64,000 nt of DNA from Paracidovorax anthurii (GCF_003269065.1 NZ_QLTA01000007.1:1-64000); one strand, 5' to 3'; counted from the first letter of the stretch, positions 20,873 to 29,294 are shown. Notes: generated from the sequence alone by a model not told the origin. Numbers and translations: made by a program.

Positions 20873-20962
20873 GACAATGCGCGTGGCGCCCGCCGAACCG
20901 CGCCCCCCCGTGGTGTGGAATGTCCTCGCGTGTCCGGCGGTGCGGGCCCGCGAGGTCCGGCG

Positions 20963-21517
20963 TCAGTGGCCCGCGAAGTCCACGAGGGTATAGAGCGGCA
21001 GCCCGGAGTCGCGCAGCCGGGTCGATCCGCCCAGCTCGGGCAGGTCCACGATGGCGGCGCCTTCGGTCACGGTGGCGCCCAGCCGCTCCAGCAGCTTGCG
21101 GCCCGCCATCATCGTGCCGCCCGTGGCGATGAGGTCGTCGATGAGCAGCACCCGGTCTCCGGGCTTCACCGCGTCGGCGTGCAGTTCCACCGTCGCGCTG
21201 CCGTACTCCAGTTCGTAGGTCTCCTCGACCGTGGTGAAGGGCAGCTTGCCCTTCTTGCGGATCGGAACGAAGCCGATATTGAGTTCGTAGGCCACCACGG
21301 CACCCAGGATGAAGCCCCGCGCATCCAGGCCCGCCACCACGTCGGGGCGCAGGGCCTTGTCCATGTAGCGGTGCACGAAGGCATCGATGAGCACGCGGAA
21401 GACCTTCGGGTTCTGCAGCAGCGGAGTGATGTCGCGGAACTGCACTCCGGGCGCGGGCCAGTCGGGAACGGTGCGGATGTACTGGCGGAGGTATTCGTTG
21501 ACGCTGAGGTCTTGCAT
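20963..21517 (-). CDS. apt: adenine phosphoribosyltransferase
   Basis: Purine salvage: adenine plus PRPP gives AMP. The 184-residue product shows '[17 protein letters not shown]', '[31 protein letters not shown]' and the PRPP-binding loop '[14 protein letters not shown]', all standard for Apt. The ATG at 21517 is used; a TTG four codons upstream is possible. It is transcribed leftward after the antiporter gene (83-base gap). Confidence 0.96.
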   Translation of the reverse strand: MQDLSVNEYLRQYIRTVPDWPAPGVQFRDITPLLQNPKVFRVLIDAFVHRYMDKALRPDVVAGLDARGFILGAVVAYELNIGFVPIRKKGKLPFTTVEETYELEYGSATVELHADAVKPGDRVLLIDDLIATGGTMMAGRKLLERLGATVTEGAAIVDLPELGGSTRLRDSGLPLYTLVDFAGH

Positions 21518-21600
21518 GGGGATGTGCAAAGAAGGCCCGTGGGGGAGAGCGGCAGTGTAATGAATGGAATGGGACAGCCCCGGCGCGGGCGATCCCCCGG

Positions 21601-23586
21601 TCAGCCGCGCAGCAGTGCGTCTTCCGCGAGCGCGAGGGCCGCGGGATGCCCCGACATCACGAGGGTGTCGCCTTCGGCCAGCACGCCGGTCTCCGAAGGC
21701 GTGGAACTGCGCCCATCCTTGTGGCGCAGGCTGACCACCCGCACGCCCATGGCATGCAGGGGCATGTCGACCAGCGGGCGGCCCAGGGTGCCGGCGCCTG
21801 CGGGCAGCGTGACGGTGGCGAGGCGCTCCTGCTCGCGCTCGGAGCCCGTGTCGTCGTCCGCCCCGTGGAAGTAGCCACGCAGCAGGTTGTAGCGGGCATC
21901 GCGCTGGTCCTGCACCAGCCGCAGCACGCGCCGCATCGGCACGCCCACCAGCGCCAGTGCATGGCTGGCGAGCATGAGCGAGCCCTCGATGGCTTCTGGC
22001 ACCACTTCGGTGGCCCCGGCGGCCTGCAGCGTGTCGAGATGGAGATCGTCCTGCGTGCGCACCACCACCGGCACCTGGGGTGCATGGGCGCGGGTGTTGG
22101 CCAGCACTTTCACCGTGGCGGGAATGTCGAGGTAGGTGACGACCACGGCGCTGGCGCGCACGAGGCCCGCGGCCATCAGCGCCTGCAGCCGGGTGGCGTC
22201 GCCATAGACCACCGAGTCGCCGGCGGCGGCGGCCTGCCGCACGCGGTCGGGGTCGAGGTCGAGGGCCATGTAGGGGATGTGTTCACGCTCCAGCATGCGC
22301 GCGAGGTTCTGCCCGCAGCGCCCGTAGCCGCAGATCACCACGTGGCCGCTGGTGTTGATCGCCTTGCGTGCGATGGTGGTCATCTGCAGCGACTGCTGGA
22401 GCCAGTCGCTCGCCACGAGCTTCATCACGATGGGGTTGCTGTACTGGATCAGGAAGGGCGTGGCCAGCATCGAGAGCACCATCGCGGCCAGCACGGGGTT
22501 CATCAGCGCGGGTTCGATCAGGCCATGCTCCTGCGTGAGCGAGAGCAGCACGAAGCCGAATTCGCCCGCCTGGGCGAGGTACAGGCCCGTGCGCAGCGAC
22601 ACGCCGGTGGTGGCGCCCATTCCGCGCGCGAGCAGCAGGATGACGCCGACCTTGAGCAAGAGCGGCACGACCAGCAGCATCAGCACCAGGGCCCAGCGTT
22701 CCAGCAGGATGTGCCAGTCGAGCATCATGCCGACGGTGATGAAGAACAGCCCGAGCAGCACGTCGTGGAAAGGACGGATGTCCGTGCCCACCTGGTGGCG
22801 GTACTCCGTCTCGGACACGAGCACCCCCGCGATGAATGCGCCCAGGGCCAGGGACAGGCCCGCCAGTTCCGTGAGCCAGGCCAGTCCCAGCGTGATGAGC
22901 AGCAGGTTGAGCATGAACAGCTCATCGCTCTTGCGCCGTGCCACCAGGGTGAGCCACCAGCGCATCACGCGCTGCCCGCCCACCAGCAGCACGGCCACGA
23001 GCACGGTGGCCTTGAGCAGTGCGAGCCCCAGTGCCACGAGCAGCCGCTCCGGGGTGGTGCCCAGCGCGGGAATGAGCACCAGCAGCGGCACCACTGCCAG
23101 ATCCTGGAAGAGCAGCACGCCCAGCACGCGCCGGCCGTGCTCCGATTCCAGTTCAGCGCGCTCGCTCATGAGCTTGACCACGATGGCCGTGCTGCTCATC
23201 ACCAGTGTGCCGCCCAGGGCCAGCGCGGTCTGCCAGCCCATCTGCCACGTGCCCCCCACGTAGCGCGAGAGCAGCAGCATGCCCGCCATGCCGACGGTGA
23301 GGGTCAGCGCCACCTGCAGCAACCCCAGCCCGAATACGAATTGCCGCATGGCGCGCAATTTGGACAGACTGAACTCCAGCCCGATGGAGAACATGAGGAA
23401 TACCACCCCGAATTCGCCGAGGTGGCGCACACCCTCGGAATTCTGGGTGAGCGCGAGCGCATGGGGCCCGATCAGGATGCCCGCGGTCAGGTAGCCCAGC
23501 ATCGGCGGCAGCTTCAGGCTTCGACAGGCCACCACGCCGAGCACGGCGGCCAGCAGGTACAGCAACGTGAGGGCGAGAGAAGACAT
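21601..23586 (-). CDS. KefB-like monovalent cation:proton antiporter (CPA2) with TrkA-N/C domains
   Basis: A 661-residue inner-membrane transporter. Roughly twelve to thirteen helices form the Na/H-exchanger fold (start '[24 protein letters not shown]', core '[16 protein letters not shown]', '[15 protein letters not shown]'). An RCK/TrkA-N domain follows ('[23 protein letters not shown]', a Rossmann NAD-binding loop), then a TrkA-C-like end. This is the KefB/KefC or RosB-type architecture, for potassium or proton exchange gated by nucleotide. The ATG at 23586 is the natural start; the open frame continues for 270 codons upstream but opposite kdsD. It diverges from kdsD. Confidence 0.9.
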   Translation of the reverse strand: MSSLALTLLYLLAAVLGVVACRSLKLPPMLGYLTAGILIGPHALALTQNSEGVRHLGEFGVVFLMFSIGLEFSLSKLRAMRQFVFGLGLLQVALTLTVGMAGMLLLSRYVGGTWQMGWQTALALGGTLVMSSTAIVVKLMSERAELESEHGRRVLGVLLFQDLAVVPLLVLIPALGTTPERLLVALGLALLKATVLVAVLLVGGQRVMRWWLTLVARRKSDELFMLNLLLITLGLAWLTELAGLSLALGAFIAGVLVSETEYRHQVGTDIRPFHDVLLGLFFITVGMMLDWHILLERWALVLMLLVVPLLLKVGVILLLARGMGATTGVSLRTGLYLAQAGEFGFVLLSLTQEHGLIEPALMNPVLAAMVLSMLATPFLIQYSNPIVMKLVASDWLQQSLQMTTIARKAINTSGHVVICGYGRCGQNLARMLEREHIPYMALDLDPDRVRQAAAAGDSVVYGDATRLQALMAAGLVRASAVVVTYLDIPATVKVLANTRAHAPQVPVVVRTQDDLHLDTLQAAGATEVVPEAIEGSLMLASHALALVGVPMRRVLRLVQDQRDARYNLLRGYFHGADDDTGSEREQERLATVTLPAGAGTLGRPLVDMPLHAMGVRVVSLRHKDGRSSTPSETGVLAEGDTLVMSGHPAALALAEDALLRG

Positions 23587-23757
23587 GCCCGATGCTAGCC
23601 GAGCCCTGCTGTCAAACAGCTGTCCTGGTGCCCCGGGCCTGCCCAGCGGCACGGATGGCCGCCCTGGCGGCGCTGCCAGGCCATCCTGCCGCGATCGCCA
23701 TGCAGGGCTTTGCGGGCGGTGGCAGGGCGGTGCGAGGGCGCCGAATAGAATCCACGG

Positions 23758-24780
23758 ATGCTTTCCGCCTCCTCCGCGCCGGTGCCGGCCGCTCCGTCTC
23801 CCGCGCCTTTTTCCGCCGAGCGGGCCCTGCATCTGGCCCGCGAAACCTTCGATATCGAGGCCGCTGCGCTCGCCGGGCTGGCTGCCCGCGTGGGCGGCGC
23901 GTTTTCCGGGGCCGTGCGCCGCGTGCTGGACACCACGGGGCGTGTGGTGGTCATGGGCATGGGCAAGAGCGGCCACGTGGGCCGCAAGATTGCCGCTACG
24001 CTGGCTTCCACGGGAACGCCCGCCTTCTTCGTGCATCCGGCCGAGGCCAGCCATGGCGACCTGGGCATGGTGACCCGGGGCGATCTGGTGCTGGCCATCT
24101 CCAACAGCGGCGAGAGCGGGGAACTCACCGTGCTGCTGCCGGTGCTCAAGCGGCTGGGCGTGCCGATCGTGGCCATGACGGGGGGGCTGCAGTCCACGCT
24201 GGCGCTTCATGCCGATCTGGTGCTCGACTGCAGTGTCGAGCGCGAGGCCTGTCCGCTCAACCTCGCGCCCACGGCGAGTACCACGGCCCAGCTGGCGATG
24301 GGCGATGCCCTCGCGGTGGCCCTGCTGGATGCCCGGGGCTTCCATTCCGAGGACTTCGCGCGCTCGCATCCCGGCGGAGCGCTGGGGCGCAAGCTGCTCA
24401 CCCATGTGAGCGACGTGATGCGTTCGGGCGACGAGGTGCCGTGCGTGGCGCCCGATGCCTCCTTCAGTGATCTGATGCGCGAGATGAGCGCCAAGCGCCT
24501 GGGCGCCTCAGCCATCGCCGATGCGGGCGGGCGGGTGCTCGGCATCTTCACCGATGGCGACCTGCGCCGCCGCATCGAAGCCGGGGCCGATCTCCGCGGC
24601 ATCACGGCCCGGGACGTGATGCACCCCGGCCCTCGCACCATCGCGCCCGACGCGCTCGCGGTGGATGCCGCCGACATGATGGAGCGCCATGCCATCACCG
24701 TCGTGCTGGTCGCCTCGGCGGAGGGCGTGCTGGTGGGCGCCGTGCACATCGGCGACCTCATGCGCGCCAAGGTCATCTGA
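23758..24780 (+). CDS. kdsD: D-arabinose-5-phosphate isomerase (KpsF/GutQ family)
   Basis: Converts ribulose-5-phosphate to arabinose-5-phosphate, the first step to KDO for lipopolysaccharide. A SIS domain ('VVVMGMGKSGHVGRKIAATLASTGTPAFFVHP', 'ISNSGESGE', 'RSHPGGALGRKLL') is followed by two CBS repeats ending 'VGAVHIGDLMRAKVI'. The 340-residue length is usual. It is followed by kdsC after 14 bases and then lptC, so LPS-precursor synthesis and transport genes form one unit. Confidence 0.96.
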   Translation: MLSASSAPVPAAPSPAPFSAERALHLARETFDIEAAALAGLAARVGGAFSGAVRRVLDTTGRVVVMGMGKSGHVGRKIAATLASTGTPAFFVHPAEASHGDLGMVTRGDLVLAISNSGESGELTVLLPVLKRLGVPIVAMTGGLQSTLALHADLVLDCSVEREACPLNLAPTASTTAQLAMGDALAVALLDARGFHSEDFARSHPGGALGRKLLTHVSDVMRSGDEVPCVAPDASFSDLMREMSAKRLGASAIADAGGRVLGIFTDGDLRRRIEAGADLRGITARDVMHPGPRTIAPDALAVDAADMMERHAITVVLVASAEGVLVGAVHIGDLMRAKVI

Positions 24781-24794
24781 TCCCGCTTCGGTCC

Positions 24795-25394
24795 ATGAAC
24801 GAAATGCATTCTTCTTCCGCTTCCCCGGGGCCGGCCGCATTGCCGCCATTGCAGCCCACGCTGCAGTTCGATCCCGCCCTGCTCCTGAGGGCGCAAGGCG
24901 TGCGCGTGGCGTTCTTCGACGTCGATGGCGTGCTCACCGATGGCGGCCTCTACTTCAGCGAGACCGGCGAGGCTCTCAAGCGCTTCCACACGCTCGACGG
25001 GCATGGCATCAAGCTGCTGCAGAAGGCCGGCATCGTGCCGGCCGTGGTGACGGGGCGCGATGCGCCCGCGCTGCGCCTGCGGCTGCAGGCCCTGGGCGTG
25101 GCGCACGCCCGGTTCGGCACCGAGGACAAGCGCCCTGCCGCCGAGGCCATCCTGGCCGAGCTGGGGCTGTGGTGGCACGAGGCCGCCGCCATGGGCGACG
25201 ACTGGCCCGATCTGCCCGTGATGCGCCGCTGTGCCTTCGCTTGCGCGCCTTCCCACGCCCATGCCGAGGCCCGGGCGGTGGCCCACCACGTCACCGCCGC
25301 CGCAGGCGGCGCCGGGGCTGCCCGGGAGTTCTGCGATCTGTTGCTGGTGGCCAGCGGCCGCTATGCGGCGATGCTGGAGGCCCACGCGGCATGA
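24795..25394 (+). CDS. kdsC: 3-deoxy-D-manno-octulosonate 8-phosphate phosphatase
   Basis: A HAD-family phosphatase that releases KDO from KDO-8-phosphate. The catalytic motif 'FFDVDGVLTDGGLY' gives the Asp nucleophile. Motif II is 'VTGRDAPAL', and 'GDDWPDLPVM' supplies the metal-binding acidic pair. At 199 residues it is slightly long because of an N-terminal extension rich in Ser and Pro. Its stop overlaps the lptC start (ATGA). Confidence 0.95.
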   Translation: MNEMHSSSASPGPAALPPLQPTLQFDPALLLRAQGVRVAFFDVDGVLTDGGLYFSETGEALKRFHTLDGHGIKLLQKAGIVPAVVTGRDAPALRLRLQALGVAHARFGTEDKRPAAEAILAELGLWWHEAAAMGDDWPDLPVMRRCAFACAPSHAHAEARAVAHHVTAAAGGAGAAREFCDLLLVASGRYAAMLEAHAA

Positions 25395-26008
25395 CGGGCC
25401 GGCTGCGCCAGGCGTGGGACCGGCTTTCCCTCTACCTGCCCGTGGTGCTGATGGGCATCATGGCGATGGGCACGTGGTGGCTGGTGCGCAACGCACCCAC
25501 GCCGGCCCGGCCCGCCCAGGATGTGGCGCCCACGCACGAGCCCGACTATTTCATGCGCACCTTCTCGGTCAAGAGCTTCGATGCCACGGGGCGCTTGCAG
25601 AGCGAAGTGCGTGGAGACGTCGCGCGCCATTACCCCGACAACGACACGCTCGAAATCGACAACGCCCACATGCGCTCGGTGACGCCGGACGGGCGCGTCA
25701 CCGTGGCCACGGCCAAACGGGCGCTGACCAATGCCGATGGGTCCGAGGTGCAGCTCTTCGGCAATGCCGTCGTCACGCGCGAGCCTTTGAACCGGCCCGG
25801 CCAGGAGCCCATGCCCCGGCTGCAGTTTCGCGGCGAGTTTCTGCATGCCTGGCTCAACAGCGAGCGCGTGCGCTCCAACCAGCCCGTCACGCTGACGCGG
25901 GGCTCTGACCAGTTCACCGCCGAGAACATGGACTACGACAACCTCGATCAGATCATGCAGCTGCGCGGACGCGTGCGCGGCATGCTCATGCCTCCACCAG
26001 CGCGCTGA
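25391..26008 (+). CDS. lptC: LPS export ABC transporter periplasmic protein LptC
   Basis: A bitopic inner-membrane protein of the Lpt bridge that receives LPS from LptBFG and hands it to LptA. One N-terminal helix ('LSLYLPVVLMGIMAMGTWWLV') is followed by a periplasmic beta-jellyroll with the family stretch 'DYFMRTFSVKSFDATGRLQSEVRGD'. It is 205 residues. It overlaps kdsC by four bases. The usual next genes lptA and lptB do not follow; a dehydrogenase does. Confidence 0.93.
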   Translation: MTGRLRQAWDRLSLYLPVVLMGIMAMGTWWLVRNAPTPARPAQDVAPTHEPDYFMRTFSVKSFDATGRLQSEVRGDVARHYPDNDTLEIDNAHMRSVTPDGRVTVATAKRALTNADGSEVQLFGNAVVTREPLNRPGQEPMPRLQFRGEFLHAWLNSERVRSNQPVTLTRGSDQFTAENMDYDNLDQIMQLRGRVRGMLMPPPAR

Positions 26009-26065
26009 CATGCGGCGGGGGCCGATTTCTCTGCTGTTCCGCAGCCTTCACGCAGACCTACCGCC

Positions 26066-26851
26066 ATGACTTATCGTCCCCTGGTTTTCATCACTGGCGC
26101 ATCGAGCGGCATCGGGCAGGCACTTGCATTGCGCTATCACCAGGCCGGTTATCGGCTGGCCCTCGTCGCGCGCCGCACCGCGGAGATCCAGGCCTGGGCC
26201 GGCGCGAGCGGGCTGGGCGTGGATGACTATCAGATCTACAGCGCCGACGTGGCCCAGTCCGACAGCATCGTCGCGGCGGGGCAGGCGTGCATCGCACGGC
26301 AGGGCCTGCCCGATGTGGTGATCGCCAATGCCGGCATCAGCATCGGCATGGACACGGCGGTGCGAGAGGATCTGGAGGTCATGGCCCGGACCTTCGCCAC
26401 CAACAACCTGGGCATGGCGGCGACGTTCCACCCTTTCGTGCAGGGCATGGCCCAGCGCCGCAGCGGCACGCTGGTGGGCATCGGGAGCGTGGCAGGCATT
26501 CGCGGCTTGCCGGGGCACGGTGCGTATTGCGCAAGCAAGGCCGCCGCCATCAGCTACTGCGAAAGCCTGCGGGGTGAGTTGCGGCCCAGCGGCGTGCGCG
26601 TGGTCACCCTCTGCCCGGGCTATATCGACACGCCGCTCACGCGCCAGAACCGCTACGCCATGCCGTTCCTCATGCAGCCGGCCGACTTCGCGGAAAAGGC
26701 ACATGCGGCCATCCATGCCGGGGCCAGCTACCGCGTGATTCCCTGGCAGATGGGCGTGGTGGCCAAGCTGCTGCGGCTGCTGCCCAATCGCGTGTTCGAC
26801 CGTTTGCTGGCGGGCCGCCCCCGCAAGCATCGGCAGGAAACCCCGGGCTGA
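26066..26851 (+). CDS. short-chain dehydrogenase/reductase, substrate unknown
   Basis: A classical SDR of 261 residues. It has the NAD(P)-binding 'FITGASSGIGQALA', 'DVVIANAGIS' and the catalytic Ser plus 'YCASK' pair ('GSVAGIRGLPGHGAYCASKAAA'). An Arg after the fold ('LVARRTAE') favours NADP(H). It lies 57 bases after lptC and may be read through from the LPS unit. I cannot infer the substrate. The convergent terminator at 26883-26913 closes it. Confidence 0.88.
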   Translation: MTYRPLVFITGASSGIGQALALRYHQAGYRLALVARRTAEIQAWAGASGLGVDDYQIYSADVAQSDSIVAAGQACIARQGLPDVVIANAGISIGMDTAVREDLEVMARTFATNNLGMAATFHPFVQGMAQRRSGTLVGIGSVAGIRGLPGHGAYCASKAAAISYCESLRGELRPSGVRVVTLCPGYIDTPLTRQNRYAMPFLMQPADFAEKAHAAIHAGASYRVIPWQMGVVAKLLRLLPNRVFDRLLAGRPRKHRQETPG

Positions 26852-26882
26852 GTCAGGGGGGCCGAGCCGGGTATTTGCCGGC

Positions 26883-26913
26883 ATCAAAAAACAAAAGGCC
26901 CCGAAGGGCCTTT
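26883..26913 (-). terminator. terminator of the first RRM gene (may serve both strands)
   Basis: AAAGGCCC, loop CGAA, GGGCCTTT (26894-26913) is followed on the minus strand by a T-rich run. It ends the leftward RRM gene and sits 43 bases after the convergent SDR gene, where its T tract is weaker. Confidence 0.8.
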
Positions 26914-26940
26914 GGTCAGAGGGGCTTGGCAGGTAACGGC

Positions 26941-27477
26941 TCAGTAGCCGCCGCCGTTGTTGTTGCCGCCACCGCCGCCATATCCACCGCGGCCACCGCC
27001 GCCATTGCGGGCGCCGGAGCCGTAAGGGCTGCGGAAGCCGCCATCGCCGCGACCGCCGTATCCACCGCCGCCGCCATCGCCGCGACCGCCACCACCGTAG
27101 CCGCCGCCTTCACCGCGGCCACCGCCATAGCCACCACCGCCGCCGCTGCGGCCACCGCCGTAGCCGCCACCACCACCGCCGCCACCGCCACCGCCACCGA
27201 AACCGCCGCCACTGCGGGGCGGGCGAGGCTCCATCGGGCGTGCCTCATTGACCACGATGCTGCGGCCGCCCAGGGCCTGGCCGTTCATTCCATTGATGGC
27301 GGCCTGCGCTTCGGCATCACTGCCCATCTCGACGAAGCCGAAACCTTTGGAGCGGCCCGTGTCGCGCTCCATCATGACCTTGGCGCTGGTCACGGCGCCG
27401 AATTGGCCGAAGGCCTGCTCAAGGTCGCTGTCGCGCACGGAGTACGGCAGGTTGCCGACGTACAGTTTGTTGCCCAT
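26941..27477 (-). CDS. glycine-rich RNA-binding protein with one RRM (paralogue 1)
   Basis: A 178-residue single-RRM protein. RNP2 'LYVGNL' and RNP1 'KGFGFVEM' bracket an intact RNA-recognition fold (residues 1 to about 80). The tail is made almost only of Gly with Tyr, Arg and Asn, like plant and cyanobacterial glycine-rich RNA-binding proteins. Such proteins act on RNA folding under cold or stress, which is inference here. The ATG at 27477 has a strong GAGGAG SD that can pair with an upstream GGACTCC in the leader (see 27481-27520). It lies downstream of a close paralogue with its own terminator between them. Confidence 0.93.
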   Translation of the reverse strand: MGNKLYVGNLPYSVRDSDLEQAFGQFGAVTSAKVMMERDTGRSKGFGFVEMGSDAEAQAAINGMNGQALGGRSIVVNEARPMEPRPPRSGGGFGGGGGGGGGGGGYGGGRSGGGGGYGGGRGEGGGYGGGGRGDGGGGGYGGRGDGGFRSPYGSGARNGGGGRGGYGGGGGNNNGGGY

Positions 27478-27480
27478 CAC

Positions 27481-27520
27481 GGGACTCCTCAAAAACACAT
27501 GGAAAAAGCGATGGAGTCCC
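27481..27520 (-). promoter_or_regulatory. SD-masking leader hairpin of RRM gene 1
   Basis: In the minus-strand transcript GGGACTCC (27520-27513) is the exact complement of GGAGTCCC (27488-27481), and the second arm contains the Shine-Dalgarno. This gives an 8-bp stem with a 24-base, U-rich loop. The same layout recurs before paralogue 2. It would keep translation low until melted or bound. Confidence 0.6.
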
Positions 27521-27673
27521 GAAAACGCAGCCGGTCGGTCACAAAGAGCCCCTACGCGCGAAACTGACGGATCCCCGCAATGCAACGCGAAAATATTTCG
27601 CCAGAGCATTATGGGCCATAAAGGGTGTAAAAGATCAAGCGGGGCAAGGGTCTGGAATGCCCCTTCAAGGCAT

Positions 27674-27702
27674 AAAAAAAGGGCCTTTGGATGCCCTTTT
27701 TT
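27674..27702 (-). terminator. terminator of RRM gene 2
   Basis: A stem AAAAAGGGC / GCCCTTTTT around an 8-base loop, flanked by A and T runs, lies 34 bases after the stop of the second RRM gene on its strand. It should terminate transcription before RRM gene 1. Confidence 0.8.
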
Positions 27703-27735
27703 GTATCTTTTGGCAACTGCGTTGCCAGCCGATGA

Positions 27736-28113
27736 TCAGTAGCTGTTGCGGCCGCCGCCGTAGCCACCGCCATTGCCGCCGCCGAAGCCGCCGCTGCGGC
27801 CACCGCCGTAGCCGCCGCCGCCATTGCCGCCACCAAAGCCGCCACCGCTACGGGGAGGGCGGGGTTCCATGGGACGTGCTTCGTTCACGACGAGGTCGCG
27901 GCCACCGAAATTCTGGCCGTGTGCGCCCTGGATGGCGGCTTGTGCTTCGGCATCGCTGCCCATTTCGACGAAGCCGAAACCCTTGGAGCGGCCCGTGTCG
28001 CGTTCCATCATGACCTTGGCGCTGACCACGGCGCCGTATTGGCTGAACGTCTGTTGCAGATCGTCGTCGCGGAAGGAATAGGGCAGATTGCCCACGTAGA
28101 GTTTGTTGCCCAT
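27736..28113 (-). CDS. glycine-rich RNA-binding protein with one RRM (paralogue 2)
   Basis: A 125-residue paralogue of the 26941-27477 product. The RRM is nearly identical ('MGNKLYVGNLPYSFRDDDL', RNP1 'KGFGFVEM') and the Gly/Tyr/Arg tail is shorter, ending 'GGGRNSY'. The tandem copies suggest a local duplication followed by tail-length change. The ATG at 28113 is preceded by CAGGAGTCC as SD, which can pair with GGGCTCC upstream. A long AT-richer leader of more than 100 bases precedes it, as in cold-regulated genes. Confidence 0.93.
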   Translation of the reverse strand: MGNKLYVGNLPYSFRDDDLQQTFSQYGAVVSAKVMMERDTGRSKGFGFVEMGSDAEAQAAIQGAHGQNFGGRDLVVNEARPMEPRPPRSGGGFGGGNGGGGYGGGRSGGFGGGNGGGYGGGRNSY

Positions 28114-28116
28114 GAA

Positions 28117-28154
28117 GGACTCCTGGAAAAAAACAAAAAAACGCGATGGAGCCC
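28117..28154 (-). promoter_or_regulatory. SD-masking leader hairpin of RRM gene 2
   Basis: On the transcript GGGCUCC (28154-28148) pairs with GGAGUCC (28123-28117) over 7 bp with one G-U pair. The loop is 24 bases and U-rich, the same loop length as in paralogue 1. The change of one arm to a wobble pair while pairing is kept supports a real structure. The SD lies inside the 3' arm, six bases before the ATG. Confidence 0.6.
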
Positions 28155-28161
28155 GACGCAA

Positions 28162-28393
28162 TCAGCAAACCTGTGACGATTTCAGAGACGCGAAACCGAC
28201 CAATCACCGCAACTTGCATTCCTGCAAGCAGAAAAGCGAAATCATTATCAACCATCTATTCTGGCAAGCGAGGGCCGGATTGGCGTACTTGCAACGTTTG
28301 GGGTGGGTATTTACCCGTGGTTGGGGAACTTTGAAAGGCCTTGGCGGGGCAAGGCGATGCACAGAAACCGCATCCGGGGGCACTAGAATCGCG
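28162..28393. other. intergenic gap before the Mn riboswitch; no gene seen
   Basis: The left part is the long leader and promoter region of RRM gene 2 (minus strand). The right end holds a possible -10 (TAGAAT, 28384-28389) for the riboswitch transcript. I see no coding potential. Confidence 0.5.
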
Positions 28394-28394
28394 C

Positions 28395-28552
28395 CAGTCT
28401 CTGGGGAGTAGCCCGCCCGGCACCACGCGTGCCCGGGGGCATGCGTCAACAAACTTGGGTCGTCCCGGCCTATGGCGCATGCGGTTCAGCCGAACTGGGC
28501 GAGACCATTGACTGCATGCCGATCCAATGGCCGGAGTCGGGGTGCAGTCAAT
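28395..28552 (+). ncRNA. yybP-ykoY manganese riboswitch with expression platform
   Basis: The two conserved internal-loop strands of this class are present: 'CTGGGGAGTAGCC' (28401-28413) and 'GGGCGAGACC' (28497-28506), enclosing GC-rich stems. A 5-bp closing helix can form between CAGTC (28395-28399) and GACTG (28510-28514). The same GACTG also belongs to a perfect 10-bp hairpin, ATTGACTGCA (28507-28516) with TGCAGTCAAT (28543-28552). The two folds are mutually exclusive, which is a plausible switch. It precedes a GDT1/UPF0016 gene, a known Mn-exporter family regulated by this riboswitch class. Confidence 0.85.
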
Positions 28553-28564
28553 GCTGTCTGCTCA

Positions 28565-28582
28565 TATATCCGGCCGGATATA
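28565..28582. promoter_or_regulatory. perfect 18-bp palindrome just before the Mn-exporter start
   Basis: TATATCCGGCCGGATATA is an exact palindrome ending 12 bases before the ATG at 28594. It could fold in RNA next to the ribosome site, or be an operator for a dimeric regulator. No clear SD lies between it and the ATG. Confidence 0.5.
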
Positions 28583-28593
28583 CCCCACGACCT

Positions 28594-29172
28594 ATGGAAG
28601 CCTTCCTCGTTTCGACGTCCATCGTTGCCCTTGCGGAGATGGGCGACAAGACCCAACTCCTTTCCCTCGTTCTCGCGGCCCGTTTCCGCAAGCCCTGGCC
28701 CATCGTGCTGGGCATTCTCGTGGCCACGACGGCCAACCATGCGCTCGCGGGCGCCGTGGGCGCGTGGGTGACCACCGTCATCGGCCCGCAGACCCTGCGC
28801 TGGATCCTGGGGCTGTCGTTCATCGCGATGGCGGCCTGGATGCTCATCCCCGACAAGCTGGACGACGATGACACCGGCGCCGCCCCGCGCTTCGGCGTTT
28901 TCGGCACCACGCTGGTGGCGTTCTTCCTGGCCGAGATGGGCGACAAGACCCAGGTGGCGACCGTGATGCTGGCCGCGCAATACAACGCCTACTGGTGGGT
29001 GGTGGCGGGCACGACGCTGGGCATGATGCTCGCCAACGCGCCCGTGGTCTGGCTGGGCGAGCGCATCACGCGGCGCGTGCCGATCCGCGCGGTGCACGTG
29101 GTGTCGGCCGTCATCTTCGTGGTGCTGGGGCTGATCGCGCTGTTCGCTCCCGGCGGCGGGCCTTTGGCATAA
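28594..29172 (+). CDS. GDT1/UPF0016 (TMEM165) family Mn2+ exporter
   Basis: A 192-residue inner-membrane protein with six predicted helices and the two family repeats 'ALAEMGDKTQLLSL' and 'FLAEMGDKTQVATV'. The E-x-G-D-(K/R)-(T/S) motif supplies the cation-binding acidic residues. Bacterial members (MneA-type) export manganese. The ATG at 28594 is chosen because the E-G-D repeat protein starts there with a hydrophobic helix; the frame stays open upstream through the riboswitch. The preceding yybP-ykoY element predicts induction by Mn2+. Confidence 0.92.
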   Translation: MEAFLVSTSIVALAEMGDKTQLLSLVLAARFRKPWPIVLGILVATTANHALAGAVGAWVTTVIGPQTLRWILGLSFIAMAAWMLIPDKLDDDDTGAAPRFGVFGTTLVAFFLAEMGDKTQVATVMLAAQYNAYWWVVAGTTLGMMLANAPVVWLGERITRRVPIRAVHVVSAVIFVVLGLIALFAPGGGPLA

Positions 29173-29180
29173 TCGCCGCT

Positions 29181-29233
29181 CACGCGCCGATTTGCCACCG
29201 CTTGCGGGCGCTCTATAAATCCAGCTAAAGACA
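29181..29233 (+). ncRNA. SAM-II riboswitch of metX
   Basis: The sequence aligns closely with the known SAM-II pseudoknot. P1 is GCGCC (29184-29188) with GGCGC (29207-29211). The first loop is 'GATTTG' and the triplex strand is 'ATAAAT' (29215-29220). The conserved 'AGCTAAAG' (29223-29230) forms the second helix and covers an SD-like AAAG. A -10-like CATAAT is at 29168-29173. SAM binding should mask AAAG and shut down metX-metW. Confidence 0.88.
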
Positions 29234-29255
29234 TGACCGATGGCGCACAGCGGCG

Positions 29256-29294
29256 ACCCGGCCTCGTTTTTGGCGAAGCCGGGTTTTTCTTTTC
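29256..29294 (+). terminator. leader terminator directly before metX
   Basis: ACCCGGC (29256-29262) pairs with GCCGGGT (29278-29284) and is followed by T5-C-T4 ending at the base before the metX ATG. It is an intrinsic terminator inside the riboswitch leader, so metX control probably includes transcription attenuation. Confidence 0.8.

Noticed and set aside
26941-28113. possible CRISPR-like or tandem DNA repeat in the glycine codons
   Set aside because: The repetition is GGN codon runs inside two coding sequences, with no spacer pattern.
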